From the NCBI GenBank assembly GCA_937898715.1, contig CALEKA010000005.1, forward strand, positions 3,972 through 67,971: a stretch of DNA of 64,000 nt, in the 5' to 3' direction. Below are positions 49,958 through 59,446 of the stretch, piece by piece. Positions within the stretch are counted from its first letter, which is position 1. Each line of letters begins with the position of its first letter. Source of the stretch: an uncultured Prevotella sp. Lineage in GTDB: Bacteria > Bacteroidota > Bacteroidia > Bacteroidales > Bacteroidaceae. The translations under genes were made by a program, and so were the position numbers. The notes below the pieces were generated by a model, which saw nothing but the letters and a program-made list of their open reading frames with translations, did not search any database and was not told the origin of the DNA.

Positions 49958-50875
49958 TTAGAAGGGCTTCACCTCTTCGCCCAGAATGTCGCTTACGAGG
50001 AGGTTAGCAAGACGGCTCGTGCCGATGCGGAAGAGACCATCCTTGATGTATTCCTCGCCTAAGATTTCACGTACTACGGTGTAGAAATCTACGGCTTCGC
50101 TCACTGTCTTGATACCACCAGCAGCCTTGAAGCCGATTTTCGTGCCTGTGAGCTCGAAATATTCCTTGATGGCAGTGCACATCACGTAAGCTGCTTCAAG
50201 CGTTGCAGCGGGCTCTATTTTGCCTGTAGAGGTCTTTATGAAGTCGGCACCCGCATACATTGACAGAATAGAAGCACGCTTGATGGCATCAGCATGCTGC
50301 AGAGCGCCCGTTTCGAGGATCACCTTGAGGGGGTGTTCGCCGCAGGCAGCCTTCATCTCTTCTATCTCGTCGGCGCAAGTTTCATAGTCGCCACTCTGGA
50401 AGGCACCTACGCTCAGTACGCAGTCGCATTCGTCGGCACCATCGTGGATGGCGAGTGCTGTTTCGGCAGTCTTGATCTCAATAAATGTCTGTGCTGAGGG
50501 GAATCCGCCTACTACGCATGCCACCTTTACGCCATCGGCCTCGAGGCTTTCGCTTACAATCTTGGCGTAGTTGGGGTATACGCAGATGGTGGCCAGAGCG
50601 GGTAGGTCGGGATGCTCGTCGGCAAAGCGGTTGACGTTCTCCGTAAAGCGGAGTACGCTCTCGGCAGAGTCGGTCACCTTGAGCGTAGTAAGCTCTACGG
50701 TGCCGAGCAATTGGCGCTTCACCTCAGGGGTGTCATATTTATCACGATTCTCTGAGACGAGGCGGCTTACGGCTTCGCTCACGGCGTGGTCGTCGAGACT
50801 GAGTTCAAACTTTTCAAAAGCCTGCTCGTACTTGCTCTTCTGAGCCTCTGCGGGCTGATTCTTTTGTTCGGTCAT
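49958..50875 (-). CDS. deoC: Deoxyribose-phosphate aldolase
   Basis: This 305-residue TIM-barrel enzyme splits 2-deoxyribose 5-phosphate to glyceraldehyde 3-phosphate and acetaldehyde in nucleoside salvage. Class I aldolase lysines are seen in ADFIKTSTGK (Schiff base) and IGFKAAGGIKT (proton relay). VGAFQSGDYETCADEIEEM and the long form of about 300 residues are usual in Bacteroidetes. It is the last gene of a minus-strand run after mazG with a gap of 85 bases. Confidence 0.93.
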   Translation of the reverse strand: MTEQKNQPAEAQKSKYEQAFEKFELSLDDHAVSEAVSRLVSENRDKYDTPEVKRQLLGTVELTTLKVTDSAESVLRFTENVNRFADEHPDLPALATICVYPNYAKIVSESLEADGVKVACVVGGFPSAQTFIEIKTAETALAIHDGADECDCVLSVGAFQSGDYETCADEIEEMKAACGEHPLKVILETGALQHADAIKRASILSMYAGADFIKTSTGKIEPAATLEAAYVMCTAIKEYFELTGTKIGFKAAGGIKTVSEAVDFYTVVREILGEEYIKDGLFRIGTSRLANLLVSDILGEEVKPF

Positions 50876-50960
50876 AGTTGTGTGTATTGTCTTAATAAAT
50901 GATTGCTGTAGGGGTATTATAATGGTAAGGGCGAGGGGAGTAGTAGTGCTTAGATGGTGC

Positions 50961-51299
50961 TTAGTCCTCGCTTGGACGCTTCAATTTGGGGTTCTGAAGG
51001 TGTCTGGTAGCATCGCGTCGAGTCTTCTTCTCGAAGCTTTTGTGCATGGCTTCGGTGAGGTCTACACCCGTCTGGTTGGCCAAGCATACGAGCACCCACA
51101 ATATGTCGGCCATCTCTTCTGAAGGGTCGTGGCTTTCGCCTTCTTTGAAGGACTGATCGCCATATCTGCGCGCCATGATGCGAGCCAATTCGCCCACCTC
51201 TTCGGTGAGGCATGCCATATTGGTGAGTTCGCTGAAATAGCGCACTCCGTATTGCTTTATCCAAGCGTCTACCTGTTGTTGTAGCTCTATTAGGGTCAT
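50961..51299 (-). CDS. MazG-like nucleotide pyrophosphohydrolase
   Basis: This 112-residue all-alpha NTP-PPase has the metal-binding pattern of the family: MACLTEEVGELARIMARRYG (EExxE) and SEEMADILWVLVCLAN (E-x-x-D). It hydrolyses non-canonical or excess (d)NTPs and may sanitise the nucleotide pool. It lies 15 bases after dtd and 85 before deoC on the same strand, in a run of nucleotide- and quality-control genes. Confidence 0.9.
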   Translation of the reverse strand: MTLIELQQQVDAWIKQYGVRYFSELTNMACLTEEVGELARIMARRYGDQSFKEGESHDPSEEMADILWVLVCLANQTGVDLTEAMHKSFEKKTRRDATRHLQNPKLKRPSED

Positions 51300-51314
51300 C
51301 GTGTGGGTGGGGTG

Positions 51315-51767
51315 TTACTCTTTGTTTTTGGTGTCCATACAGATCGTTACGGGACCATCGTTGAGCAGTTCTACCTTCATGTCGGCACCAAACTCTCCCG
51401 TGCCGATGGGCTTGCCGAGGGCTGCCTCAAGCGCCTGACAAAAGTATTCGTAGAGGGGGATGGCGTGGGCGTGGCCCGCAGCGCGGATGTAGGATGGGCG
51501 GTTGCCTTTCTTGTAGGAAGCCATGAGGGTGAATTGGCTCACTACGAGGGCTTCGCCGTCTACGTCGATGATGCTGCGGTTCATGATGCCATCGGCATCG
51601 TCGAACACGCGCAGCCCGGCTACTTTCTTGCAGAGCCAGTCGGCATCTTCCTGCGTGTCGGCCTCTTCTATGCCCAGGAGGATGAGAAATCCCGTGCCTA
51701 TGGTTGATTTTTCTCTTCCGTCGATGGTGACGGATGCGTGCTTTACACGCTGTATGACGATTCGCAT
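51315..51767 (-). CDS. dtd: D-aminoacyl-tRNA deacylase
   Basis: This 150-residue protein releases D-amino acids, and glycine misattached to tRNA-Ala, from tRNA. Family signatures are IQRVKHASVTI at the start, the catalytic SQFTLMASYKKGNRPSY (about 78-94) and a C-terminal NDGPVTICMDTK (the usual form is NxGPVT with the cross-subunit Gly-cisPro). It lies 10 bases downstream of uvrC on the same strand, within the apt-uvrC-dtd-mazG run. Confidence 0.95.
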   Translation of the reverse strand: MRIVIQRVKHASVTIDGREKSTIGTGFLILLGIEEADTQEDADWLCKKVAGLRVFDDADGIMNRSIIDVDGEALVVSQFTLMASYKKGNRPSYIRAAGHAHAIPLYEYFCQALEAALGKPIGTGEFGADMKVELLNDGPVTICMDTKNKE

Positions 51768-51777
51768 GATGGCAAAT

Positions 51778-53604
51778 TTACGATTTATTCTCCACGGAGT
51801 GAAGATTAGTGTATATTTTTTCGCCTCTCGCGGTGCCTAATAGCTGTTGCAGTTCGGGCAGAGTGGCTTCGCGAATGCGCTTTACGCTCTTCCATTGCTT
51901 CAGCAGTAGCTGTTTGGTGGCTGGGCCGATGCCCGCTATTTGGTCGAGCTCGGAGGCTACTTGGCGCTTGGAACGCTTTTCCCGATGAAACTTGATGGCG
52001 AAGCGGTGTACCTCGTCTTGCATCTGCGTGAGAGTGCGGAATAGTTGGCTCTCGGGTTTTATGCCTATCGTGGCGGGCGGAAATCCGTAGAGGAGTTCAC
52101 GGGTGCGGTGACGGTCGTCTTTGGCGAGGCCAGCTATGGGGATATGGAGACTGAGTTCGTCTTCTACCACCTCGCGTATCATCTCCATCTGGCCGCGGCC
52201 ACCATCGGCTATGATGAGGTCGGGCAGGGGGTGGGATTCTTCCTTTAGACGGGTGTAGCGGCGGCGCACAACCTCCTTCATCGAAGCATAGTCGTCGGGA
52301 CCTACGACGGTCTTGATATTGTACTTCCTGTATTCCTTCTTGCAGGGCTTTAGTCGCTCGAATACTACGCAAGCTGCTACGGCATCGTCGCCACTGATGT
52401 TTGAGTTGTCGAAAAGCTCGATGTGAAGGGGAAGTTTGGGCAGTCCGAGATCAGTCTGGATCTCCTTCATTAGGCGCGTTTGCTTCTGTTCGGGATTGAG
52501 CTTTTCGGCCTGTTTGAGGCGGTCGAACTTATATTGCTTTACGTTGAGCTTCGATAGTTCGAGCAGCTTCTTCTTGTCGCCCTTCTGGGGTATGGTCTGT
52601 TCTACCATGTCGGCGGGCAGGTCCACGTGGAAGGGCACTACGATTTCGCGCGACTGGCTCGCGTAGCGTTCGCGCATTTCGATGATGCCCAGTGTGAGGA
52701 GCTCTTCATCGGTTTCATCGAGGCGCTTCTTGTATTCGAAGGTGAAAGCTTGGTTGATGCAGCCATTCGTTACGTGCAGGTAGTTGATATATGCCACCTT
52801 GTCTTCGCTTTCAATGTTGAACACGTCGATGTTGTGGAACACAGTCGATACTACTTCGCTCTTTGCTCGATAGCCTTCGATCAAGTCGTAACGCCGCTTG
52901 ATAGCTTGTGCTTCTTCAAATCGCAGTTCTTCTGCCAATGCCACCATTTCATCGCGCATCTGGCGCGCTACTTCGGCGGTATTGCCCTTGAGGATCTCTT
53001 TGCACGCCTCGATGCATCGCATGTAGTCTTCGTGACTCTGTTTGCCTACGCAGGGAGCCTTGCAGCGGTGGATATGGTAGTCAAGGCAGACTTCATATTT
53101 GCCGTTTTCAACGCCCTCTTTCGTCATCGGCTTGTGACAAGGGCGTGGCTGATAGAGTTCTCTGCAGAGGTCGAGCAGGGCATACATTGTGGGCACGTGG
53201 CTGTAGGGACCGAAGTAGGTGGCTCCGCGTTTGCCGCGCTGCCGCGTCTTGAATATGCGAGGCAGGTATTCCGTGCTGATAGCTATGGAAGGGTAGGTTT
53301 TATCGTCCTTCAAGAGCACGTTGTAGTGGGGTTTGTAGCGTTTGATAAGGTTGTTTTCGAGCAGCAGCGCATCTTCTTCTGTTTTTACCACGATATATCG
53401 GATATCGCGGATATGGGCTACGAGTAGTCGCGTCTTGCGCGTCTGTTGCTCTTTATTGAAGTAAGAACTTACCCTTCTCTTTAGATTCTTTGCTTTGCCC
53501 ACATAAATGATTGTGCCCGAATCATCGAGGTACTGGTAGCACCCCGGTGTTTCGGGCAGATTGTTTACAATCCCTTTTAGGTAGGCTTGTAGGTCTTCTT
53601 TCAT
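51778..53604 (-). CDS. uvrC: UvrABC system protein C
   Basis: This 608-residue nuclease makes both incisions in nucleotide-excision repair. Domains: GIY-YIG at the N-terminus (GCYQYLDDSGTIIYVGKAKN, about 21-40); a Cys-rich cluster (CLDYHIHRCKAPCVGKQSHE) that can bind an Fe-S cluster; a UVR motif (about 205-245); an RNase H-like domain with HIELFDNSNISGDDAVAACV and IIADGGRGQM; and a C-terminal helix-hairpin-helix (DQIAGIGPATKQLLLK). Its start overlaps the apt stop by four bases, indicating translational coupling. Confidence 0.97.
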   Translation of the reverse strand: MKEDLQAYLKGIVNNLPETPGCYQYLDDSGTIIYVGKAKNLKRRVSSYFNKEQQTRKTRLLVAHIRDIRYIVVKTEEDALLLENNLIKRYKPHYNVLLKDDKTYPSIAISTEYLPRIFKTRQRGKRGATYFGPYSHVPTMYALLDLCRELYQPRPCHKPMTKEGVENGKYEVCLDYHIHRCKAPCVGKQSHEDYMRCIEACKEILKGNTAEVARQMRDEMVALAEELRFEEAQAIKRRYDLIEGYRAKSEVVSTVFHNIDVFNIESEDKVAYINYLHVTNGCINQAFTFEYKKRLDETDEELLTLGIIEMRERYASQSREIVVPFHVDLPADMVEQTIPQKGDKKKLLELSKLNVKQYKFDRLKQAEKLNPEQKQTRLMKEIQTDLGLPKLPLHIELFDNSNISGDDAVAACVVFERLKPCKKEYRKYNIKTVVGPDDYASMKEVVRRRYTRLKEESHPLPDLIIADGGRGQMEMIREVVEDELSLHIPIAGLAKDDRHRTRELLYGFPPATIGIKPESQLFRTLTQMQDEVHRFAIKFHREKRSKRQVASELDQIAGIGPATKQLLLKQWKSVKRIREATLPELQQLLGTARGEKIYTNLHSVENKS

Positions 53605-54137
53605 TCCTTGATAGTCAAGAGTGTAGTTACATCGAGGTCGGAACCGAGGAATTTGCGTCCTTCGAGTCCCTCCATTTGCAGTTCTATGAGGAAGTTGATG
53701 TACGTTTTCTTCGGTTTGAACGCTTGTACGAGGTCGTAAGCGGCTTGCATGGAACCTCCCGTTGCGAGCAGATCGTCGTGTATTAATACGACGTCGTCGG
53801 AGTTGATAGCATCGGTATGTATTTCGATGGTATCATAGCCATACTCTTTTAAGTAGGTGGCCTTTCTTGTTTCGGCAGGAAGCTTGCCAGGCTTGCGTGC
53901 CATGACAAATCCTGCACCGAGACGTTCTGCCAAGATAGCACCCATCACGAATCCTCTGCTCTCGATGCCTACGACTTTTGTGATGCCTTTATCCTTGTAA
54001 AGGCGCAGTAGTTCGTTGAGCATTTCTTCGATGCATTCGTGATTTTTGAAGAGCGTACTGACGTCCTTGAAGTGGATTCCAGGCTTTGGGAAGTCGGGCA
54101 CGTTTCTCAAGTTGTCTAATAACAGTTTTGTATTCAT
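53601..54137 (-). CDS. apt: Adenine phosphoribosyltransferase
   Basis: This 178-residue salvage enzyme makes AMP from adenine and PRPP. The start at 54137 gives MNTKLLLDNLRNVPDFPKPG; a longer reading from 54179 would run through the parS-like site. The PRPP-binding motif is VVLIHDDLLATGGSMQAA (about 120-137), with GIESRGFVMGAILAERLGAG before it. It is the first gene of the run leading to uvrC, with a four-base overlap. Confidence 0.95.
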   Translation of the reverse strand: MNTKLLLDNLRNVPDFPKPGIHFKDVSTLFKNHECIEEMLNELLRLYKDKGITKVVGIESRGFVMGAILAERLGAGFVMARKPGKLPAETRKATYLKEYGYDTIEIHTDAINSDDVVLIHDDLLATGGSMQAAYDLVQAFKPKKTYINFLIELQMEGLEGRKFLGSDLDVTTLLTIKE

Positions 54138-54172
54138 AAAAGCTTTGATATTGATATGCTTTGTGATTGTTT

Positions 54173-54186
54173 GTTTCACGTGGAAC
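54173..54186. promoter_or_regulatory. parS-like site 2 (upstream of apt)
   Basis: TGTTTCACGTGGAACG contains the same 14-mer core as the polA site and matches the ParB consensus at 14 of 16 positions. It lies in the 197-base gap between mnmG and apt, a position where coding constraint does not apply. Confidence 0.55.
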
Positions 54187-54334
54187 GTGAGCGAAATAGC
54201 GCTGAAAAGGCCGTTTTTAGCCCCTACGTACTGTTTTCTTGTCTTGAGGGTTAAAGTTTTACTTTAGGTAAGTGATAAACTTCTCCCTGACAAGTGAGGG
54301 TGTGAGATGTGGAGGCTGTTTTTGCATTTTGCTG

Positions 54335-56212
54335 TTAGCGTCCCATCAAAACGAGTAGTACGCTGATATCGCTTGGTGAAACGCCAGGTATTCGCTCAGC
54401 CTGTGCCAGCGTCTCGGGGTCGATGGTTGTGAGTTTCTGTCGGGCCTCGGTGCTGAGCTGCGTTATGCTATTATAGTCGAAGTGACCGCGTATTTTGATA
54501 TTTTCGAGTCGTTGCATTTTTTCTGCCATAGCACGTTCGCGAGCGATGTAGCCATGGTATTTCATTTCTATCTCGGCAGCTTCAATCGTTTCCTCAGCAT
54601 CCGATGAAATCGTAGAAAGTCTTTCTTTGAAGTCGGTCAGATGGTCGGCGAGCACAGAGAGCGAGATCTGCGGACGATTGATTAAGTCGAAGAGTTTGCA
54701 GCCTCTCTGAAGCGGAGTCGTACCGAGCTGCTCGAGCAATGCGTTTATTTGCGCTGGTTTGATCGGGTAAGACTGACAATAACGGATGATTTCGTCGATA
54801 TTCTTTTTTTTCGCGTGGAATCGTCGAGAACGTTCCTCCGAAGCCAATCCGAACTTCTCTGCATAAGGTGTGAGGCGCACGTCGGCATTGTCCTGTCGGA
54901 GCAAGATGCGATATTCTGCTCTTGATGTAAACATACGGTAGGGTTCATCCACACCTTTCGTTACGAGGTCGTCGATCAATACTCCGATATAGCCTTCGTC
55001 GCGGTGAAGCGTGAAGGGATCGCTACCGCTGCATTTCAGCGCAGCGTTGATGCCCGCCATGAGTCCCTGACCGCCAGCTTCCTCGTAGCCCGTAGTGCCA
55101 TTTACTTGTCCTGCAAAGAAGAGTCCGTCAACCTTCTTCGTTTCCAGCGAGTGGTGAAGTTGGGTGGGATCGAAGAAATCGTACTCTATAGCGTAGCCCG
55201 GGCGGTACACCACGATGTCGCGGAAGCAAGGAATCTTCTTCAGCGCTTCTATCTGTACGTTCATCGGCAGACTTGACGAGAATCCGTTTAAGTAGAGTTC
55301 GTTGGTCTCTACGCCTTCGGGCTCCAAGAAGAGAGGGTGATGGTCACGATCGGGGAAGGTGACGAGTTTGGTTTCGATGCTGGGGCAGTAACGAGGACCG
55401 ATGCTCTTAATCTGCCCATTGTAGAGCGGAGAATCGGCGAGTCCCGAACGCAATGTTTCGTGTACGGCGGCGTTGGTGTTGGTTGTCCAGCACGGAAGTT
55501 GGGGTAGGGGGCGCATCGGGCTGATGTAGGAGAACCGGTGAAAATCTGTCTCGCCTGGCTGAATCTCCATTTCATCGAGGTGAACAGAACGCTTGTCTAT
55601 ACGGACGGGGGTGCCTGTCTTCATGCGAGCCGAACGGATGCCCAGATTGTTGATGCTCTCTGTAAGGAAGTTGGCTGCGGGTTCGGCACAGCGTCCGCCA
55701 GCCACCTGTTTCCGCCCGATGTGCATGAGGCCTCTGAGGAAGGTGCCCGCGGTGACTACTACGGCGCGAGCCAGCAGCGTGGCTCCCCAAATGGTACGAA
55801 CACCTGTTACGGTGCTGCCCTCGGTGAGAATTTCAGTAGCCTCGTCTTGCCAAATGTAGAGGTTGGGTGTATTTTCGAGGCGCAAGCGCCATTCTGTGAT
55901 GAAGCGAGCTCGGTCGCACTGTGCACGGGGACTCCACATGGCGGGTCCTTTTGATCGGTTGAGCATGCGGAACTGAATAGCGGTGGCGTCGGTCACTTCG
56001 CCCATTTGTCCGCCGAGTGCATCGATCTCTCGCACAATTTGGCCTTTTGCAATACCGCCCACGGCAGGATTGCAGCTCATCTGTGCTATTTTGTTCATGT
56101 CCATCGTGACCAGACAGGTCTTAGCTCCCATGCGAGCAGCAGTGCTTGCAGCTTCACATCCAGCATGGCCTGCGCCAATCACGACGACGTCGTAGTGAAA
56201 AATAGTGTCCAT
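54335..56212 (-). CDS. mnmG: tRNA uridine-5-carboxymethylaminomethyl(34) synthesis enzyme MnmG
   Basis: This 625-residue flavoprotein works with MnmE to modify the wobble uridine of several tRNAs. The FAD motif is VVIGAGHAGCEAASTAARMG (about 10-29), with CNPAVGGIAKG, GRCAEPAANFLTESI and GYEEAGGQGLMAGINAA further on; the C-terminal helical region (ITQLSTEARQKL, then PGVSPSDISVLLVLMGR) binds MnmE and tRNA. It is also known as gidA, often close to the replication origin, of interest here because of the nearby parS-like site. It is divergent from the DUF2851 gene. Confidence 0.97.
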   Translation of the reverse strand: MDTIFHYDVVVIGAGHAGCEAASTAARMGAKTCLVTMDMNKIAQMSCNPAVGGIAKGQIVREIDALGGQMGEVTDATAIQFRMLNRSKGPAMWSPRAQCDRARFITEWRLRLENTPNLYIWQDEATEILTEGSTVTGVRTIWGATLLARAVVVTAGTFLRGLMHIGRKQVAGGRCAEPAANFLTESINNLGIRSARMKTGTPVRIDKRSVHLDEMEIQPGETDFHRFSYISPMRPLPQLPCWTTNTNAAVHETLRSGLADSPLYNGQIKSIGPRYCPSIETKLVTFPDRDHHPLFLEPEGVETNELYLNGFSSSLPMNVQIEALKKIPCFRDIVVYRPGYAIEYDFFDPTQLHHSLETKKVDGLFFAGQVNGTTGYEEAGGQGLMAGINAALKCSGSDPFTLHRDEGYIGVLIDDLVTKGVDEPYRMFTSRAEYRILLRQDNADVRLTPYAEKFGLASEERSRRFHAKKKNIDEIIRYCQSYPIKPAQINALLEQLGTTPLQRGCKLFDLINRPQISLSVLADHLTDFKERLSTISSDAEETIEAAEIEMKYHGYIARERAMAEKMQRLENIKIRGHFDYNSITQLSTEARQKLTTIDPETLAQAERIPGVSPSDISVLLVLMGR

Positions 56213-56339
56213 TTACGCGATTTGTATTGATGCTACAAAAGTACAAGTTTTTATTTGCTTTTCACTTGCCTCGCACTAACTTTTGTTCCACTGGTAAAGC
56301 TGCGGTTCGGAAGAATCAACGAAAAAACAAGTTTTTTCC

Positions 56340-56370
56340 TTGCTTCTTCACTCACCTTGCACTACCTTTG
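56340..56370 (+). promoter_or_regulatory. Promoter of the DUF2851 gene
   Basis: TTG (56340-56342), a 20-base spacer and TACCTTTG (56363-56370) match the consensus; the start codon is 27 bases further on. Confidence 0.75.
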
Positions 56371-56396
56371 TAGGCTAATCTTAACGCAACTCTAAT

Positions 56397-57680
56397 ATGG
56401 AATACTTGGTCCATTACGTGTGGCAACACCGGATATATGGCTCTACTCCTTTATTTACGCAAGACGGCGAGAGTATAGAGGTGATCGACCCCGGTGTGCA
56501 CAATCTGCTTAATTCTGGTCCCGATTTTTTCAATGCTAAGGTAAAAATCGGTGGCATGTTGTGGGTTGGTAATGTAGAGGTGCATACGCGCGCTTCAGAT
56601 TGGTATCGACACCACCACGAGACGGATGCGGCTTATAATAACGTGATTCTGCACGTGGTGGAAACTGCCGATGCAGAAGTGAAGACTGCCGATGGTAAGC
56701 GTTTGCCCCAAGTGGAGCTGCAAGTGCCAGCGCAGCTGCGCCAAAATTATGAAGAGTTGCTTAATGAAGAGACCTACCCGCCCTGCTATCGCATCATTCC
56801 GCATATCGAAGCACTGACCGTGCATAGCTGGATGAGTCGCCTCACGGTGGAAAGGCTTGAAAGTAAGACAGAGCGCATCGAGGGCTACTTGAAGCAGACG
56901 GGTGGTGACTGGGAGCGTGCTTTCTTCGTTACCTTAGCTCGCAATTTCGGCTTTGGCACCAATGCGCAAGCTTTCGAGCTATGGGCGCAAACGATCGATC
57001 CCCAAGCGGTGTGCAAACATCGTGATGACGTGTTTCAAATAGAAGCCTTCTTTATGGGCCAGGCGGGGTTGCTCTCCGACGAATTGGTCAAGGCAGAGCG
57101 CCGCGACAGTTATTATATGAAGCTCAAATCGGAGTATGCATTCCTTCAGCATAAGTTCGGACTCACACCGATGGATGCACGGATGTGGAAGTTTGGGCGG
57201 TTACGTCCGCAAAACTTTCCCCACGTAAGGCTTTCGCAGTTGGCGCGCATTTATTCGGAGCGAAAAGCCGATTTCTCTCGTTTGTTAGAGTGCTCATCAA
57301 TCGATGCGCTGCGAGGCCTGTTCAGAATCGGCGTGACCGATTATTGGCGCTCCCACTATGCGTTTGGTGAAGAGAGCCGCGAGTCGGACAAGGTGCTACA
57401 GAGCGCTTCGCTCAACCTTGTCATCATCAATACCGCTTCACCCTTATTCTTTGCTTATGGTCGTCAGCGTATGGACGAGGATATGGCCGAGCGTGCGTTC
57501 TCGCTCTTAGAGCAACTTCCCGCTGAGCACAATTACATTACGCGCTGCTGGCAGCGAGCAGGCCTCGACGTAGCTCATGCTGCCGACAGCCAAGCACTCA
57601 TTCAGCTCCGTCAGAACTACTGCGACCGCAAGGATTGTCTTCGTTGCCGCTTTGGTGCGGAATATCTTCGAGCGCGATAG
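56397..57680 (+). CDS. DUF2851 family protein
   Basis: This 427-residue soluble protein starts MEYLVHYVWQHRIYGSTPLF and contains the family features GPDFFNAKVKIGGMLWVGNV, EVHTRASDWYRHHHETDAAY and NVILHVV near the N-terminus, an arrangement reminiscent of a PD-(D/E)XK nuclease core (D, E-x-H), and a C-terminal Cys cluster (YCDRKDCLRCRFG) that could bind zinc. The function of DUF2851 is not known, and the nuclease idea is an inference from the motif order. It has its own promoter and a hairpin after the stop. Confidence 0.88.
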   Translation: MEYLVHYVWQHRIYGSTPLFTQDGESIEVIDPGVHNLLNSGPDFFNAKVKIGGMLWVGNVEVHTRASDWYRHHHETDAAYNNVILHVVETADAEVKTADGKRLPQVELQVPAQLRQNYEELLNEETYPPCYRIIPHIEALTVHSWMSRLTVERLESKTERIEGYLKQTGGDWERAFFVTLARNFGFGTNAQAFELWAQTIDPQAVCKHRDDVFQIEAFFMGQAGLLSDELVKAERRDSYYMKLKSEYAFLQHKFGLTPMDARMWKFGRLRPQNFPHVRLSQLARIYSERKADFSRLLECSSIDALRGLFRIGVTDYWRSHYAFGEESRESDKVLQSASLNLVIINTASPLFFAYGRQRMDEDMAERAFSLLEQLPAEHNYITRCWQRAGLDVAHAADSQALIQLRQNYCDRKDCLRCRFGAEYLRAR

Positions 57681-57720
57681 CCCTTCTCTGGTCTTTTGGC
57701 AGCCATACACTCCGCCCCCG

Positions 57721-57746
57721 CCGACCTTTTTATAGAAAAAAGTCGG
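57721..57746 (+). terminator. Terminator-like hairpin after the DUF2851 gene
   Basis: CCGACCTTTTT / AAAAAAGTCGG pairs across a short loop (ATAG), 40 bases past the stop. The T-rich arm lies in the 5' half, so it is a moderate case. Confidence 0.5.
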
Positions 57747-57795
57747 TGTGCAACATCCTCCATATAATCATTCTCTCCAACATCCCTTTCCTATT

Positions 57796-58194
57796 TTGAA
57801 CTACATCTTCTCTTTAAACTTCAAGGTGCGCGATTATGAGTGCGACCTTCAGGGCATTGTCAACAATGCCAACTATCAACACTATACGGAGCATACCCGC
57901 CACGAATTTCTTCGTTCGCGTGGTGTGAGTTTTGCCGAACTCCACGAGCGCGGTATCGATGCCGTTGTGGCCCGTATGCAGCTCAACTTCAAGACCCCCC
58001 TCCGCAGTGGCGACGAATTCGTGTCGAAACTTGCGCTGAAGAAAGAGGGCATAAAGTACGTCTTCGTGCAAGACATCTATCGCCTTCCCGACCTAAAGCC
58101 CGCTTTTAAGTCGACCGTAGAAGCTGTGTGCCTCGTCAACGGTAAGTTGAGCGATTGCGATGAACTTAATCAAGTGTTCTTCTCAGAAGAATAA
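57796..58194 (+). CDS. Acyl-CoA thioesterase (hotdog fold, YbgC/4-HBT type)
   Basis: About 133 residues are read from a TTG start at 57796 (NYIFSLNFKVRDYECDLQGI); a GTG at 57748 in the same frame would add 16 residues that overlap the preceding hairpin and do not look like the family. The active-site segment YECDLQGIVNNANYQHYTEH holds the Asp of 4-hydroxybenzoyl-CoA thioesterase-like enzymes. It probably hydrolyses an acyl-CoA. It lies between the DUF2851 gene and dprA, with a gap of 72 bases to the latter. Confidence 0.82.
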   Translation: MNYIFSLNFKVRDYECDLQGIVNNANYQHYTEHTRHEFLRSRGVSFAELHERGIDAVVARMQLNFKTPLRSGDEFVSKLALKKEGIKYVFVQDIYRLPDLKPAFKSTVEAVCLVNGKLSDCDELNQVFFSEE

Positions 58195-58266
58195 CACAGC
58201 GCGCTTTCACTCACCATCCCCTCCTCTCTCTTCTCTCTCTCGTACATTCGCCAAACCCCATACTCC

Positions 58267-59358
58267 ATGTCCGACGAAGCTCTTTCATCCCTTATCCTAT
58301 TGCGCTTGCAAGGTCTGACGCAAGTGCAGGCGTTGGCTACCATTCGTCATTACGGCTCAGCGGTGGCAGCACTCACAGACCCTCATCCTGCTGATCCCCA
58401 TTGGAATGCCCTTCTTCACGACCAATCGGGGCTTCATGCTGCTCGTGAATGTGCGCTTCGCGAAATAGAGTTTTGTCAAGAACATCGCATAGAAGTCATT
58501 CCCTACAGTAGCGAGCACTACCCCCTGCGCTTGCGCCAAGTGAAGGATGCCCCCATCGCCCTGTTCTATCGAGGCACAACCTCGCTCAATCACACCCACA
58601 CCATCAGCGTGGTGGGCACACGCCGCATCACGGAATATGGTAAGCAAATGTGCAGTTCGTTGATTCGCGAACTGAACAGAATGCTTCCTAACGCTCTGAT
58701 TGTCAGCGGTTTAGCATACGGAGTGGACATCCATACGCACCGTGCCTGCTTGAGCAATGGGCTCGACACCGTAGGCGTGTTGGCACACGGGCTCGACCGC
58801 ATCTATCCGCGCCGTCACGAGAAGGAGGCTCGCGAGATGCTCTCCCATGGCGGACTGCTCACGGAGTACTTCACAGGCACCGTTCCCGACAAGGGAAACT
58901 TCGTGCGTCGCAACCGCATTGTGGCGGGCATGTCGGCCGTAACGTTAGTCATCGAGAGTGCCGACCATGGAGGTTCGCTCATAACGGCTCGGTTGGCGAG
59001 CGACTTAGGACGTGAGGTAATGGCCGTTCCAGGGCGCGTCACCGATGAATATTCGGCAGGATGCAATCATCTGATCAATCACAAGAAAGCCTCCTTAGTC
59101 ACCTCCGCCGCCGACATTCTGCGCATCATGGAGTGGGAGAGTGCTCCCGTGGAAGGAGAGGAGGCCCAACTCTTCCCCACGCTCACCCCCGACCAAGAGC
59201 GCATACTCGATCTTGTGCCCAAAAGCGAAGGTATCAAGGTCGATCAAATCGCTTCGCAACTTGGCATGACTTCCACCCGCGTGTCGAACCTCCTGTTCGA
59301 TCTTGAAGACTTCGACCTCGTGGTGCGTCTTCCCGGCAACGCCGTGCGCAAAGCGTAA
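58267..59358 (+). CDS. dprA: DNA-processing protein DprA
   Basis: This 363-residue protein loads RecA on incoming single-stranded DNA during transformation. A helical N-terminal part (SSLILLRLQGLTQVQALATI) precedes the Rossmann-like DprA domain (about 100-295): ISVVGTRRITEYG, ALIVSGLAYGVDIHTHRACL, VRRNRIVAGMSAVTLVIESA and SLITARLASDLGREVMAVPG. A C-terminal winged helix (IKVDQIASQLGMTSTRVSNL) completes it. Its presence does not prove competence, since dprA is nearly universal. Confidence 0.95.
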   Translation: MSDEALSSLILLRLQGLTQVQALATIRHYGSAVAALTDPHPADPHWNALLHDQSGLHAARECALREIEFCQEHRIEVIPYSSEHYPLRLRQVKDAPIALFYRGTTSLNHTHTISVVGTRRITEYGKQMCSSLIRELNRMLPNALIVSGLAYGVDIHTHRACLSNGLDTVGVLAHGLDRIYPRRHEKEAREMLSHGGLLTEYFTGTVPDKGNFVRRNRIVAGMSAVTLVIESADHGGSLITARLASDLGREVMAVPGRVTDEYSAGCNHLINHKKASLVTSAADILRIMEWESAPVEGEEAQLFPTLTPDQERILDLVPKSEGIKVDQIASQLGMTSTRVSNLLFDLEDFDLVVRLPGNAVRKA

Positions 59359-59446
59359 ACGTGCTGGCGGGCTAATGGTGAAAATTGATGGTGAAGGTTA
59401 ACGATGAAAATTAACGGAGAAGGTCAGTAAATAAGTTGCCGAAGGA

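Noticed and set aside
52625..52640. Third parS-like site (TCCACGTGGAAG)
   Set aside because: It keeps only the inner CCACGTGG palindrome; too many positions differ from the ParB consensus or from the two identical sites.
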